From: Neobittarella massiliensis (ex Bilen et al. 2018)
Lineage (GTDB): Bacteria; Bacillota; Clostridia; Oscillospirales; Ruminococcaceae
Direction: 5' to 3'
Assembly: GCF_900289145.1 (NCBI RefSeq)
Contig: NZ_OKQO01000003.1
Coordinates: 1-64,000, forward strand
DNA: 64,000 nucleotides
The position numbers and the translations under genes were made by a program. Under the pieces are notes generated by a model that worked only from the letters and a program-made list of their open reading frames with translations, had not been told where the DNA came from and did not search any database. Every line of letters starts with the position of its first letter. Position 1 is the stretch's first letter. Of the stretch, positions 33,633 through 42,314 are shown piece by piece.

Positions 33633-35141
33633 TCATCCCACCGTGTGGATAGCAGCCCGGCCCCAACCCTGAAGTTTCCAGCCGCCATGCAGATCAGTAG
33701 AAGTAAAGGTAACCTTGGCATTGGCGGCATTACCTTGACCCAACACCAGCGTGTACTGGCCGCCGGTATATTGGAAACTGTCTATATCGGTGAGGTACTG
33801 CACCTTTTCGGCCGGAAGCTGGTCGTAGGGCAGCTCGATCTGGGCCCAGCTGTCGCCGGTGTCATCAGTGACGAACAGCAGCGGGTAGTACACGTCGTTG
33901 CCGGCGTCCAGGGCAACAGCTCCCACCTGCTCGGTAGCCATAGCCATATCCCGCAAGTAGCGGCTGGAGCCCTGCAAGGGCAGCGTCTTTTCCTCCCAGC
34001 TCTGGCCGCCGTCACGGGTAAAATAACAGGCCTTGTGTTCGCCGCCGCCCATCGACCAGTCGGTCCCCAGCGCGGCCCAGCCAAAGCTGGGGGAGACAAA
34101 CCCCACTGCCCGCTTATTGATAGACCGCTCAAAGCTGTCCGAAAGGGGCAGCTGCACATTTTGCCAGCTGCCGCCCTGACCGGTAGAGATCGTCAGCACC
34201 GGCGTTTTGCCCCAGAAATAGGCGGTAGGCAGCGCCGGATCTACTGGCATGAACAGGCTGGTAGAGGGCAGAGTCAAACGGTCCTGATAAAAATCCATCG
34301 TCTCTTTTAGCTCTTGCTCGGTAATGGGGGCTGGTACCCAGGTGGAGCCATAATCGTAAGAAAAGCGCAGCTGCCCGCCGGTGATCATGTAGTCACACTG
34401 CATATGACTGGTCCGGTCGCCCAAAGCGGTATCGGCGTCGGCCGGCGCAAATACATACTGAAACAGCTGCCCAGAGACCATACTGCTGCCGTCGTACAGA
34501 GTGATCACAACGCTGGTCTTGCCATCACTCACGCCGCCTTTTCCATCGGCGTAGTCTTGCGGACCCAGCACTTGGGGAGCGTCTCCCGCACGCAGGTCAA
34601 AAATAGGGTTCCCCTGCTGCACCACTGTGTGTGGGCGGTAGCCGACAAAGTAGCGGGATAGTCCGCTGACGGCGATCTGCTTTTTGATAGGGATCTGTTT
34701 AAGTAGTCCGTCTAGGTAGCTTAAAGTCGCGTTTTGGTCGTAGAAAAATGCCAGCTGTTGGCCCAATTTGGCAGAGGTGGTCTCGGTATAGGTGATGGTC
34801 TTGTCGCGGTACAGATAGCTCACCCCGCCGTAGTAGGTACCGCTCTCATCGTAGGTGTCGAGCGACAGCGTGAACGATTGCACCAGACCTCTGCGGTCCA
34901 GCTCGGCATTAAAGTACGACACATTGTATTGTGGCGGCAAACTCTTCGTTGCCCTCAGTATCTTTTCAAGACCGGCAAGCCCCTCTTTCTGCAGGTCGTA
35001 GCGCCCGAGATTGTAGGAAGTATCGCCGGCCTCGATGACCGGTACCTTTTGTGGTCTCAGTAGCACAATAAAAGTAACGATGCCGGCGAGCAGCAGTACT
35101 GTGGCAGCGATAAGAGTAATGAGCAGCGGCTTTTTCTTCAT
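33633..35141 (-). CDS. Membrane-anchored BNR/Asp-box repeat protein
   Basis: A 502-residue protein with one N-terminal membrane helix (LLITLIAATVLLLAGIVTFIVLL) and a large extracytoplasmic part. The C-terminal half has Asp-box (BNR) motifs typical of sialidase-like propellers: FTRDGGQSWEE near 385 and VTDDTGDSWAQ near 440, with a related DYGSTW earlier. There are no sialidase catalytic Arg triad signatures that I can recognise, so a binding or structural role is more likely. It has its own promoter at 35183-35211. Its 3' end approaches the DinB-linked gene convergently, only 18 bases away. Confidence 0.75.
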   Translation of the reverse strand: MKKKPLLITLIAATVLLLAGIVTFIVLLRPQKVPVIEAGDTSYNLGRYDLQKEGLAGLEKILRATKSLPPQYNVSYFNAELDRRGLVQSFTLSLDTYDESGTYYGGVSYLYRDKTITYTETTSAKLGQQLAFFYDQNATLSYLDGLLKQIPIKKQIAVSGLSRYFVGYRPHTVVQQGNPIFDLRAGDAPQVLGPQDYADGKGGVSDGKTSVVITLYDGSSMVSGQLFQYVFAPADADTALGDRTSHMQCDYMITGGQLRFSYDYGSTWVPAPITEQELKETMDFYQDRLTLPSTSLFMPVDPALPTAYFWGKTPVLTISTGQGGSWQNVQLPLSDSFERSINKRAVGFVSPSFGWAALGTDWSMGGGEHKACYFTRDGGQSWEEKTLPLQGSSRYLRDMAMATEQVGAVALDAGNDVYYPLLFVTDDTGDSWAQIELPYDQLPAEKVQYLTDIDSFQYTGGQYTLVLGQGNAANAKVTFTSTDLHGGWKLQGWGRAAIHTVG

Positions 35142-35182
35142 GGGAAGGCCTCCTATAAATAAGCGATCATACCTGGGCTTTC

Positions 35183-35211
35183 AGTATAACACCCACCGGG
35201 AAAAAAGTCAT
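35183..35211 (-). promoter_or_regulatory. Promoter of the BNR-repeat gene
   Basis: On the minus strand, ATGACT, 17-base spacer, TATACT (35183-35188), about 40 bases upstream of the start. Confidence 0.55.
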
Positions 35212-35264
35212 ATACCGGCTGGCGTATACGGTGCTCGATCACCGGTGAAACGGCCACTTTTATC

Positions 35265-35296
35265 TTGACACCCATCGCCCGGTATTGTATTATAAT
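35265..35296 (+). promoter_or_regulatory. Promoter of tRNA-Leu
   Basis: Perfect TTGACA (35265-35270), 17-base spacer, TATTAT running into TATAAT (35291-35296), some 20 bases before the tRNA. Confidence 0.75.
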
Positions 35297-35312
35297 AAAG
35301 TCGTTTCTATGT

Positions 35313-35399
35313 GCCGCTGTGGTGGAATCGGCAGACACAAGGGACTTAAAATCCCTCGCTGGCAACAGCGTACCGGTTCAAGTCCGGTCAGCGGCACCA
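35313..35399 (+). tRNA. tRNA-Leu (anticodon UAA)
   Basis: An 87-base class II tRNA. The acceptor arms are GCCGCTG and CAGCGGC with an encoded ACCA end. The anticodon stem AGGGA/TCCCT encloses loop CTTAAAA (anticodon TAA in DNA). The long variable arm is CGCTGGCAACAGCG and the T arm is ACCGG-TTCAAGT-CCGGT. It is followed directly by a terminator, then by an integrase fragment, which makes its 3' end the likely attachment site of a mobile element. Confidence 0.97.
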
Positions 35400-35400
35400 A

Positions 35401-35443
35401 CAAGGACCGCATGGATAAGCCATCCATGCGGTCCTTGTTTTTG
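35401..35443 (+). terminator. Terminator of tRNA-Leu
   Basis: A perfect 16-bp stem (CAAGGACCGCATGGAT with its complement), five-base loop and T5, beginning two bases after the CCA end. Confidence 0.92.
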
Positions 35444-35446
35444 TCA

Positions 35447-35470
35447 ATAACCCACTTTATAACCCACTTT
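35447..35470. repeat. Two tandem copies of a 12-bp repeat beside the tRNA
   Basis: ATAACCCACTTT occurs twice with no gap, between the tRNA terminator and the integrase remnant. This position and form resemble arm-type binding sites for tyrosine integrases. Confidence 0.6.
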
Positions 35471-35478
35471 TTAAAAAA

Positions 35479-35652
35479 CTATTTTATCAGGCGGCGAAAA
35501 ACATCGTCTACCATACCTGCTGCTCTTGCTGCATCGCCGTCTAGTTCATGCCCATATATGCCGAATGTGTCCATGCTGGTGCTGTGTCCCGCTATCAGCT
35601 TTACGAGCTCCCCGGGCATGTCCGATTTTACTACAGAGATAAACGTATGCCC
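35479..35652 (-). pseudogene. C-terminal fragment of a tyrosine integrase
   Basis: About 57 codons survive: HTFISVVKSDMPGELVK, LIAGHSTSMDTFGIYGHE and a tail ending FRRLIK then TAG. They contain the HxxR-region remnant (GHTF where RHTF is expected), the GHS motif and the catalytic Tyr in GIYGH. Immediately upstream in frame is a stop (35653-35655), and the sequence beyond no longer resembles an integrase, so the gene is truncated there. It lies 80 bases from tRNA-Leu, as for elements that insert at a tRNA 3' end. It may belong to this element or to an older one. Confidence 0.75.
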
Positions 35653-35691
35653 TTACGGTATAATTACGACAAACCGGAAAAGCCCCGTAGG

Positions 35692-35828
35692 ATCAAGGGT
35701 TTTGAGGTTTTCAGTCTGATTTTTTCATCCTTTTCCAAACCGAAAAATCATACTGAAATAAGTCGAATTGCAGGAGGTGTTTCATTAACGACAAATGAAT
35801 AGCAGAAAGGAACTCAAAACCTTTTGAT
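35692..35828. repeat. Nested inverted repeats at the element's left end
   Basis: Outer arms ATCAAGGGTTTTGAG (35692-35706) and CTCAAAACCTTTTGAT (35813-35828) are near-complementary. Inside, TCAGTCTGATTTTTTC (35711-35726) pairs with GAAAAATCATACTGA (35742-35756). The ~137-base unit encodes nothing. It could be a MITE-like insertion, a recombination site or a transcript structure. Confidence 0.5.
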
Positions 35829-35860
35829 TCCAAACACAACAGAATATTGGATTTAAGCGA

Positions 35861-35890
35861 AGCCGTCACTTGTTTTAAGTGGCGGCTTTT
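35861..35890 (+). terminator. Hairpin terminator upstream of parA
   Basis: AGCCGTCACTT and AAGTGGCGGCT arms with a GTTTT loop and trailing TTTT. It could insulate the element operon from tRNA read-through. Confidence 0.65.
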
Positions 35891-35952
35891 GTTGTTTCCA
35901 GGGGTGTTATGCAGGCACATGACAACACCCAATCAGAAATGAGGTGAAGTCA

Positions 35953-36774
35953 TTGAACCCACAAATCATCGCCGTTGCCAACCAGAAGGGCGGCGTCGGC
36001 AAAACGACTACCTGCGCCAACTTAGGCATCGGGCTGGCGCAGGCCGGAAAGAAGGTGCTGCTGGTGGATGCTGACCCGCAGGCCAGCCTCACCATCAGCC
36101 TGGGCAACCCGCAGCCGGACAAGCTGCCCTTTACCCTGTCCGATGCGATGGGCCGTATTCTCATGGACGAGCCGATCAAACCCGGCGAGGGCATCCTGCA
36201 CCACCCGGAGGGCGTGGACCTGATGCCTGCCGACATCCAGCTCTCCGGCATGGAGGTATCCCTGGTGAATGCCATGAGCCGCGAGACGATTCTGCGGCAG
36301 TATCTGGACACGGTGAAGGGACAGTATTCCCATATCCTCATCGACTGCCAACCCTCCCTGGGAATGCTCACGGTCAACGCGCTGGCCGCCGCCAACAGGA
36401 TCATAGTCCCCGTCCAAGCGGAGTATCTGCCCGCCAAGGGCCTGGAACAGCTGCTGTCCACCATCAACAAGGTCAAGCGGCAGTTAAATCCCAAGCTCCA
36501 GATCGACGGTATTCTGCTGACGATGGTGGACAACCGCACCAACTTTGCCAAAGAGATCGCCGCCCTGCTGCGGGAGACCTACGGCAGCAAAATCAAGGTG
36601 TTCGGCACCGAGATTCCCCACTCGGTTCGAGCCAAGGAGATCAGCGCCGAGGGCAAGAGCATCTTCGCACATGACCCCGGCGGCAAGGTGGCGGAAGCCT
36701 ATAAAAATCTGACGCGGGAGGTGATAAAACTTGAAAAGCAGCGCGAAAAAAGTAGAGCTGGCCTCAGTCGATGA
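35953..36774 (+). CDS. parA: ParA/Soj-family partition ATPase
   Basis: A 273-residue ATPase with deviant Walker [12 protein letters not shown] near residue 10, Walker A' [12 protein letters not shown] and Walker [14 protein letters not shown]. It would position or stabilise the excised element together with ParB. TTG 35953 ([13 protein letters not shown]) has GAGGTG seven bases ahead; the upstream GTG 35944 lies inside that site. Its end overlaps parB by 44 bases. Several nearby motifs ([18 protein letters not shown]) are those of ParA proteins at the head of Clostridial conjugative elements. Confidence 0.92.
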   Translation: MNPQIIAVANQKGGVGKTTTCANLGIGLAQAGKKVLLVDADPQASLTISLGNPQPDKLPFTLSDAMGRILMDEPIKPGEGILHHPEGVDLMPADIQLSGMEVSLVNAMSRETILRQYLDTVKGQYSHILIDCQPSLGMLTVNALAAANRIIVPVQAEYLPAKGLEQLLSTINKVKRQLNPKLQIDGILLTMVDNRTNFAKEIAALLRETYGSKIKVFGTEIPHSVRAKEISAEGKSIFAHDPGGKVAEAYKNLTREVIKLEKQREKSRAGLSR

Positions 36775-37666
36775 CCTGTTTTCCACCGAGGAAAGCCGCG
36801 CCGACGCCCAGCGTGAAAAAGTCATGGAAATTCCCTTGTCGGAGCTGCACCCATTCAAGGATCACCCCTTTAAGGTCAAGGACGATGAGGCCATGATGGA
36901 GACCGCCGACAGCATCCGGCAGTACGGCGTACTGGTCCCGGCCATTGCCCGCCCGGACCCTAATGGCGGCTATGAGCTGGTTGCCGGGCACCGGCGGCAC
37001 CGAGCTAGCGAGCTGGCGGGTAAAGAAACCATGCCGGTGATTGTCCGCGACCTGGACGATGACCAGGCCACCATCATCATGGTTGACAGCAATTTGCAGC
37101 GGGAAAGCCTGCTCCCCAGTGAAAGGGCTTTTGCCTACAAGATGAAGCTGGAAGCTATGAAGCGACAAGCTGGCAGACCGTCCAAAGAAAATTGTTCCCA
37201 AGTTGGGAACGATTTTGGGAAGAAGTCGAGCGAGGTATTGGCTGAACAGGTCGGCCAGAGTAAAAACCAGATTTTTCGTTATATCCGCCTCACCGAGCTA
37301 ATTCCCGAACTGCTGGACATGGTGGACGAGAAGAAAATCGCCTTCAATCCGGCCTACGAGCTGTCCTTCCTCAAAAAAGAGGAACAGGTGGATTTGCTGG
37401 ACGCGATGGACAGCGAACAGGCCACGCCGTCGCTCTCCCAGGCCCAGCGGCTGAAAAAGTACAGCCAGGAGGGCCACCTGACCCTCGACATGATGCGGGT
37501 CATCATGGGCGAAGAAAAGAAAAGCGACCTGGACAAGATCACCTTCACCAGCGACACCCTGCGCAAATATTTTCCCCGGAGCTATACGCCCCAGCGGATG
37601 CAGGAGACCATCATCAAGCTGCTGGAACAGTGGCAGCGCAAGCGCCAGCAACAGCATGAACGCTGA
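36731..37666 (+). CDS. parB: ParB/Spo0J-family partition protein
   Basis: A 311-residue ParB-like protein. The N-terminal ParB/sulfiredoxin-like nuclease fold has [18 protein letters not shown], the CTP-binding-type motif [16 protein letters not shown] near residue 85, and [18 protein letters not shown]. The central helix-turn-helix includes [24 protein letters not shown] 36731 is preceded by a very strong GGGAGGTGAT site inside the end of parA, so translation is coupled. It likely binds a centromere-like site on the element; I could not identify parS. Confidence 0.92.
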   Translation: MKSSAKKVELASVDDLFSTEESRADAQREKVMEIPLSELHPFKDHPFKVKDDEAMMETADSIRQYGVLVPAIARPDPNGGYELVAGHRRHRASELAGKETMPVIVRDLDDDQATIIMVDSNLQRESLLPSERAFAYKMKLEAMKRQAGRPSKENCSQVGNDFGKKSSEVLAEQVGQSKNQIFRYIRLTELIPELLDMVDEKKIAFNPAYELSFLKKEEQVDLLDAMDSEQATPSLSQAQRLKKYSQEGHLTLDMMRVIMGEEKKSDLDKITFTSDTLRKYFPRSYTPQRMQETIIKLLEQWQRKRQQQHER

Positions 37667-37680
37667 GAGAGGAGTTGCCT

Positions 37681-37959
37681 ATGAGGGATATTTCAGCCCG
37701 CGAGCTGAAAGGACATAACATTTTGGCTGTGGAGCGATTTCAGGACAGCACCCGCTGGATGGTGGAGTTTGCGGTCCGCAAGCCCCGCACCCCTTACGGC
37801 AGCCCCGGCGACGAGGTGCGCCTGTTTCTCACCGAGGACGGCTACCGGCAGGCCCTGGACGCCCAGCGCAGCCAGCAGATCAAAATTAAGCGCCATGCCC
37901 ACGTTGTCGAGGGGCACATCATAGACTTCAAGCCGAAGAAAAAGCGCCGCCACCCGTAA
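37681..37959 (+). CDS. Small conjugative-element protein of unknown function
   Basis: A 92-residue protein with a basic C-terminal tail (FKPKKKRRHP). ATG 37681 has GAGAGGAG six to seven bases upstream and lies 14 bases after parB. The sequence (ELKGHNILAVERFQ, VEFAVRKPRTPYGSPGDEV) shows no known motif; a small beta-rich fold is likely. Similar short proteins follow parB in related Clostridial elements, but I cannot give a role. Confidence 0.65.
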   Translation: MRDISARELKGHNILAVERFQDSTRWMVEFAVRKPRTPYGSPGDEVRLFLTEDGYRQALDAQRSQQIKIKRHAHVVEGHIIDFKPKKKRRHP

Positions 37960-37989
37960 ACCCACCACTTGCCAAGAAAGGAATGAATT

Positions 37990-38175
37990 ATGTGTACCGT
38001 TAGAGACATTGAAGAAGCCATCCGCGAACATTGCCAATCCCAGCATGACATGGAAAGCACCGAGATCGACCAGGTGATGCAGCGCCTGCCCTTCGGCACC
38101 GCGCAGGATGTTTTTACCCGGCCCCCTGTGCCGAAGCCGCCGTATTCCTGGCACAGCCGGAACTACCGCACCTGA
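37990..38175 (+). CDS. Small conjugative-element protein of unknown function
   Basis: A 61-residue, His/Gln-rich protein starting at ATG 37990 with AAGAAAGGAA upstream. It begins CTVRDIEEAIREHCQSQ and ends in a Pro-rich PPVPKPPYSWHSRNY. No family is recognised. It fits the tight spacing and codon use of the operon and is followed by a terminator-like hairpin. Confidence 0.55.
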   Translation: MCTVRDIEEAIREHCQSQHDMESTEIDQVMQRLPFGTAQDVFTRPPVPKPPYSWHSRNYRT

Positions 38176-38177
38176 CC

Positions 38178-38209
38178 GCCGCAGTCTCTTTGAAGATTGC
38201 GGCTTTTTT
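38178..38209 (+). terminator. Terminator-like hairpin between the partition and replication genes
   Basis: GCCGCAGTC and GATTGCGGC arms, loop TCTTTGAA, then six T. It may end or attenuate the par transcript. Confidence 0.65.
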
Positions 38210-38239
38210 CATGCCATGAATGCCGAGAGGAGTGATGAA

Positions 38240-39118
38240 ATGGCCGTTTTTCGTATTGAACGGACCCGTGATTATACCGTGATGAGCAACCACCACCTGC
38301 GTGATAAGGCGCTGTCTCTGAAATCCAAGGGGCTTTTGTCCATGATGTTATCTCTGCCAGAGGACTGGAACTACACCACACGCGGTCTGGCGAAGATCTG
38401 CAAGGAGGGCGTGGACGCCATCGGCGGGGCGCTGCGGGAGCTGGAAGCCGCCGGGTACATCGTCCGCCACCAGATGCGGGACCGCCAAGGACGCATCAGC
38501 GACACCGAGTATGTCATCTATGAGCAGCCCCAGCCCAAAGAGCCGGATACGCCCCAGCCGGATACGGCTTCACCAGATACGGAAAACCCGTATCTGGCTG
38601 ACCCGGATACGGAAAAGCCCGCAGAATTAAATATAGAGAAATCAAAGACCCAAAAACAAACAACGGATGTACCAAGTACCGATTCCATTCCCTTCCGGGG
38701 CTTTGCGGCAGCTCAGCTGCCGGAACGGAAAGGACGGGATGCGATGTCGGTGGAGGAAATGGAGAGTTATCGGGATTTGGTGTTGGAGAACATCGAGTAC
38801 GACCACCTGTGCCGGGAGTTTACCACCTACCGCGAGGATTTGGACGAGATCGTGGAGCTGATCGTGGAAACGGTCTGCGCCAGACGCAAGACCACCCGCA
38901 TTGCCGGGGCGGACTTTCCCCATGAGGTCGTGCGGTCGCGGTTCTTGAAGCTGGACAGCTCCCACATCGAGTTCGTCATGGAGTGCCTGCACAACAACAC
39001 CACCGAGGTCCGCAACATGAAGCAGTACCTGCTGACCGTGCTGTTCAACGCGCCCACCACCATGAACAATCACTACACGGCCCAGGTCAACCACGATATG
39101 CACGCAGGCGGCTGGTAA
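38240..39118 (+). CDS. Replisome organizer-like helix-turn-helix protein
   Basis: A 292-residue protein whose first ~90 residues form a winged helix (YTVMSNHHLRDKALSLKSKG, LLSMMLSLPEDWNYTTRGL, EGVDAIGGALRELEAAGYI), as in phage and element replication initiators of the RepA/DnaD-like type. A Pro/Asp-rich linker with repeats of PDT follows. The C-terminal ~120 residues (YRDLVLENIEYDHLCREF) match the DUF6017-type domain. ATG 38240 has GAGAGGAG seven bases upstream and is preferred over 38216. It probably drives autonomous replication of the excised element. Confidence 0.75.
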   Translation: MAVFRIERTRDYTVMSNHHLRDKALSLKSKGLLSMMLSLPEDWNYTTRGLAKICKEGVDAIGGALRELEAAGYIVRHQMRDRQGRISDTEYVIYEQPQPKEPDTPQPDTASPDTENPYLADPDTEKPAELNIEKSKTQKQTTDVPSTDSIPFRGFAAAQLPERKGRDAMSVEEMESYRDLVLENIEYDHLCREFTTYREDLDEIVELIVETVCARRKTTRIAGADFPHEVVRSRFLKLDSSHIEFVMECLHNNTTEVRNMKQYLLTVLFNAPTTMNNHYTAQVNHDMHAGGW

Positions 39119-39157
39119 TGGCCGCCTTTTCTGCTGCACCGCCCAAGGAGGCACGAT

Positions 39158-39901
39158 ATGAACCAGATGGAAATTTTCAAAAACCCGGAGTTTGGGGCTA
39201 TCCGCGCCGTAGAGATTGACGGAGAGCCTTGGCTGGTCGGAAAAGATGTGGCGTTAGCGTTAGGGTATAAAAATCCGCAGGAGGCGATCCGCAACCACGT
39301 TGACGCAGAGGACAAAGGGGTGAGCGAAATTCTCACCCCTGGCGGGATTCAGAAACTCCCTATCATCAACGAGTCCGGCCTGTATTCTCTGGTGTTGTCC
39401 AGCAAACTTCCCAAAGCAAAGCAGTTCCGCCGCTGGGTCACGTCTGAGGTCCTGCCCAGCATCCGCCAGCACGGGGCCTACCTCACCAGGGAAAAACTGT
39501 GGGAGGTCGCCACCTCGCCGGAGGCGCTGCTGAAGCTCTGCTCCGACCTGCTGGCCGAGCGCGAGAAGAACGCGGCGCTGCAAGCGGACAACGCCCGGCT
39601 GCAAGGCAAGGCCGTCTACTACGACCTGTTTATCGACCTGCGGCACAGCACCAACCTGCGCACCACCGCCAAGGAGTTGGAGGTGCCGGAGCGGCGCTTC
39701 GTCCGTTTCCTGCTGGAACGCCGGTACGTTTACCGCGCCCCCTCCGGCTGTGTGCTGCCCTACGCCAAGAGCGCCAACGAGGGGCTGTTCTGTGTGCGGG
39801 ACTACTACCGCAACGGCCACACCGGCTCCTACACGCTGGTAACGCCCAAGGGCAAGCTGCACTTTGCAGAACTGCGGTCGCTGATCCTGGTGACGGTATG
39901 A
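39158..39901 (+). CDS. BRO/KilAC-type antirepressor
   Basis: A 247-residue phage-like antirepressor. Residues 1-110 are the Bro-N domain (FGAIRAVEIDGEPWLVGKDV, ALALGYKNPQEAIRNHVD, and the basic KAKQFRRWVTSEVLPSIRQHG). After a coiled linker the C-terminal part (NLRTTAKELEVPERRFVRFL, VTPKGKLHF) is the KilAC/ANT domain. Such proteins relieve a repressor or bind DNA. The start has AAGGAGG. In this element it sits between replication and transfer genes, so it may act as the switch for transfer; the partner repressor is not visible here. Confidence 0.88.
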   Translation: MNQMEIFKNPEFGAIRAVEIDGEPWLVGKDVALALGYKNPQEAIRNHVDAEDKGVSEILTPGGIQKLPIINESGLYSLVLSSKLPKAKQFRRWVTSEVLPSIRQHGAYLTREKLWEVATSPEALLKLCSDLLAEREKNAALQADNARLQGKAVYYDLFIDLRHSTNLRTTAKELEVPERRFVRFLLERRYVYRAPSGCVLPYAKSANEGLFCVRDYYRNGHTGSYTLVTPKGKLHFAELRSLILVTV

Positions 39902-39987
39902 CAGGCCGGTATTTGCTGCGGCGGCTGGTGGTCCCGCCTTAGATTCAAGACCACTCACTGCATATCCGACGAAGGGAGGGATGACCT

Positions 39988-40488
39988 ATGCAGGAGGAAG
40001 TGGAAAACAGAACCCTGACGCTGATCGTCAGCGGGACAAAGTTCACCGGGCGGCTGTTCAAGGCCGCCATATCCAAGTACATGGCCCACCGCAGGGAGAA
40101 GAAGCTGGAAAAGCAGCGCGGCCGGGATTCCCCCGTCACACCCAAGGGCAAACAGACGGTGAAGCAGCTCATCGGGCAGAACCAGGGCGTCTCCAACATC
40201 GAGATCAACGACCCGTCCATCAAGGATTTTGAGCGCATCGCCCGCAAGTACGGCGTGGACTATGCGGTGAAAAAGGACCGCAGCGCCTCGCCGCCCAAGT
40301 ACCTGATCTTCTTCAAAGCCCGTGACGCCGACGCCCTGACGGCGGCATTCTCGGAGTACACCCAGAAGAAGGTCAAGAAGGCCGACCGCAGCGAGCGCCC
40401 GTCTGTGCTGGAGAAGCTCGCCCAGTTCAAAGAGCTGCTCAAAAATACCGTGGTGGACCGCAGCCGCCGGAAGGAGCTGGAACGATGA
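39988..40488 (+). CDS. PcfB-family conjugal transfer protein (DUF3801)
   Basis: A 166-residue basic protein of the PcfB family. It shows the family core TVKQLIGQNQGVSNIEI, IKDFERIARKYGVDYAVKKD and PPKYLIFFKARDADALTAAF. It is encoded directly before and overlapping the VirD4 coupling protein (ATGA at 40485). In enterococcal pCF10-like systems PcfB-type proteins help the relaxosome or dock it to the coupling protein. The start has a GGAGGGATGACC site. Confidence 0.88.
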   Translation: MQEEVENRTLTLIVSGTKFTGRLFKAAISKYMAHRREKKLEKQRGRDSPVTPKGKQTVKQLIGQNQGVSNIEINDPSIKDFERIARKYGVDYAVKKDRSASPPKYLIFFKARDADALTAAFSEYTQKKVKKADRSERPSVLEKLAQFKELLKNTVVDRSRRKELER

Positions 40489-42314
40489 AGCAGGTGAATG
40501 TGAAAAAGCTGGTGCTGCTGAACCTGCCCTACTTCCTGCTGGGCCTGTTTGCCACCAACCTGGGCGAAGCGTGGCGGCTGGCGACCGGCGCGGATGCGTC
40601 TGCCAAGATGCTTTCATTCTTCTCCACCCTGCCGGTGGCGCTGGGGAGCTGGTGGCCCAGCCTGCACCCGCTGGATTTTCTGGTGGGGCTTTGCTGCGGC
40701 GCTGGCTTGCGGCTGGCGGTGTACCTGAAAGGCAAGAACGCCAAGAAGTACCGCCACAACGTGGAGTATGGTTCGGCCCGTTGGGGCACCCATGAGGATA
40801 TTGCCCCCTACATCGACCCGGTGTTCCAGAATAACGTCATTCTGACCCAAACCGAGCGCCTTACCATGTCCAGCCGCCCCAAGAACCCCAAGTATGCCCG
40901 CAACAAGAACGTGCTGGTCATCGGCGGCAGCGGTTCCGGCAAGACCCGCTTCTGGCTCAAGCCGAATTTGATGCAGATGCACAGCTCCTACGTCGTTACC
41001 GACCCCAAGGGCACCATCCTGGTGGAGTGCGGCAAAATGCTCCAGCGGGGCGCACCCAAGCCGGGCAAGGACGGCAAGCCCATGAAGGACAAACACGGCA
41101 AAATCGTGTATGAGCCATACCAGATCAAGGTGCTGAACACCATCAACTTCAAAAAGTCCATGCACTATAACCCCTTCAGCTATATCCATAGCGAAAAGGA
41201 CATCTTGAAGCTGGTGACAACGCTGATCGCCAACACCAAGGGAGAGGGCAAGGCCGGGGACGATTTCTGGGTCAAGGCGGAAACGCTGCTGTACTGCGCG
41301 CTGATCGGCTACATCCACTATGAGGCCCCGGTGGAGGAACAGAACTTCTCCACCCTCATCGAGATGATCAACAGCATGGAGGTCCGGGAGGACGATGAGG
41401 AGTTCAAAAACGCCGTGGACCTGATGTTCGATGAGCTGAAAGAGCGGGACCCCAACCACTTCGCGGTGCGGCAATATGCCAAATATAAATTGGCCGCGGG
41501 CAAAACCGCTAAGTCGATTTTGGTGAGCTGCGGTGCCCGGCTGGCGGTGTTCGACATTGCGGAGTTGCGGGAGGTCACGTCCTACGACGAGCTGGAGCTG
41601 GACACCCTGGGCGACCGCCGGACGGCGCTGTTTTTGATTATGAGTGACACGGACGATTCCTTTAATTTTTTAATCTCCATGTGCTACACCCAGCTTTTCA
41701 ACCTGCTCTGTGAAAAGGCCGACGATGTGTACGGCGGGCGGCTGCCGGTTCATGTGCGGTGCCTCATCGACGAGTGCGCCAACATTGGGCAAATCCCAAA
41801 ACTGGAAAAGCTGGTCGCCACCATCCGAAGCCGGGAGATTTCCGCCTGCCTGGTCTTGCAGGCACAGAGCCAGCTCAAGGCCATCTACAAGGACAACGCC
41901 GACACCATCATCGGAAATATGGACAGTTCCATCTTCCTGGGCGGCAAGGAGCCGACCACATTGAAGGAGCTGGCCGCCGTGCTGGGCAAGGAGACCATCG
42001 ACACCTACAACACCGGCGAGAGCCGTGGGCGGGAAACTTCCCACTCGCTCAACTACCAGAAGCTCGGCAAAGAGCTGATGAGCCAGGATGAGCTGGCCGT
42101 CATGGACGGCGGCAAGTGCATCCTCCAGTTGCGCGGGGTGCGGCCGTTTCTGTCGGACAAGTACGACATCACCCAGCACCCCAACTACAAGTACACCGCC
42201 GACGCCGACCCGAAAAATGCGTTCAGCATTGAAGATTTCCTGCGGGCCAGGTTGAAGCTGAAACCCAACCAGGTCTGCGACGTGTATGAGATCGACGCCG
42301 CAGCCGACGATTGA
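40485..42314 (+). CDS. virD4: VirD4/TraG-family type IV coupling protein
   Basis: A 609-residue coupling ATPase that brings the relaxosome to the secretion channel. Two N-terminal membrane helices (LVLLNLPYFLLGLFATNL and near 70) precede the nucleotide-binding domain with Walker A IGGSGSGKTRFW (Lys153). The all-alpha domain is around residues 260-350, and Walker B-like VRCLIDECANIGQIP near 425 precedes the motif LQAQSQLKAIY. GPTs of this family are standard in Tn1549/CTn elements. It overlaps pcfB upstream and a short ORF downstream. Confidence 0.95.
   Translation: MKQVNVKKLVLLNLPYFLLGLFATNLGEAWRLATGADASAKMLSFFSTLPVALGSWWPSLHPLDFLVGLCCGAGLRLAVYLKGKNAKKYRHNVEYGSARWGTHEDIAPYIDPVFQNNVILTQTERLTMSSRPKNPKYARNKNVLVIGGSGSGKTRFWLKPNLMQMHSSYVVTDPKGTILVECGKMLQRGAPKPGKDGKPMKDKHGKIVYEPYQIKVLNTINFKKSMHYNPFSYIHSEKDILKLVTTLIANTKGEGKAGDDFWVKAETLLYCALIGYIHYEAPVEEQNFSTLIEMINSMEVREDDEEFKNAVDLMFDELKERDPNHFAVRQYAKYKLAAGKTAKSILVSCGARLAVFDIAELREVTSYDELELDTLGDRRTALFLIMSDTDDSFNFLISMCYTQLFNLLCEKADDVYGGRLPVHVRCLIDECANIGQIPKLEKLVATIRSREISACLVLQAQSQLKAIYKDNADTIIGNMDSSIFLGGKEPTTLKELAAVLGKETIDTYNTGESRGRETSHSLNYQKLGKELMSQDELAVMDGGKCILQLRGVRPFLSDKYDITQHPNYKYTADADPKNAFSIEDFLRARLKLKPNQVCDVYEIDAAADD

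Noticed and set aside
35548-35802. 84-codon plus-strand frame near the tRNA
   Set aside because: Its first half is antisense to the integrase fragment, whose GHS and GIYGH motifs are real; the second half runs through the inverted repeats.
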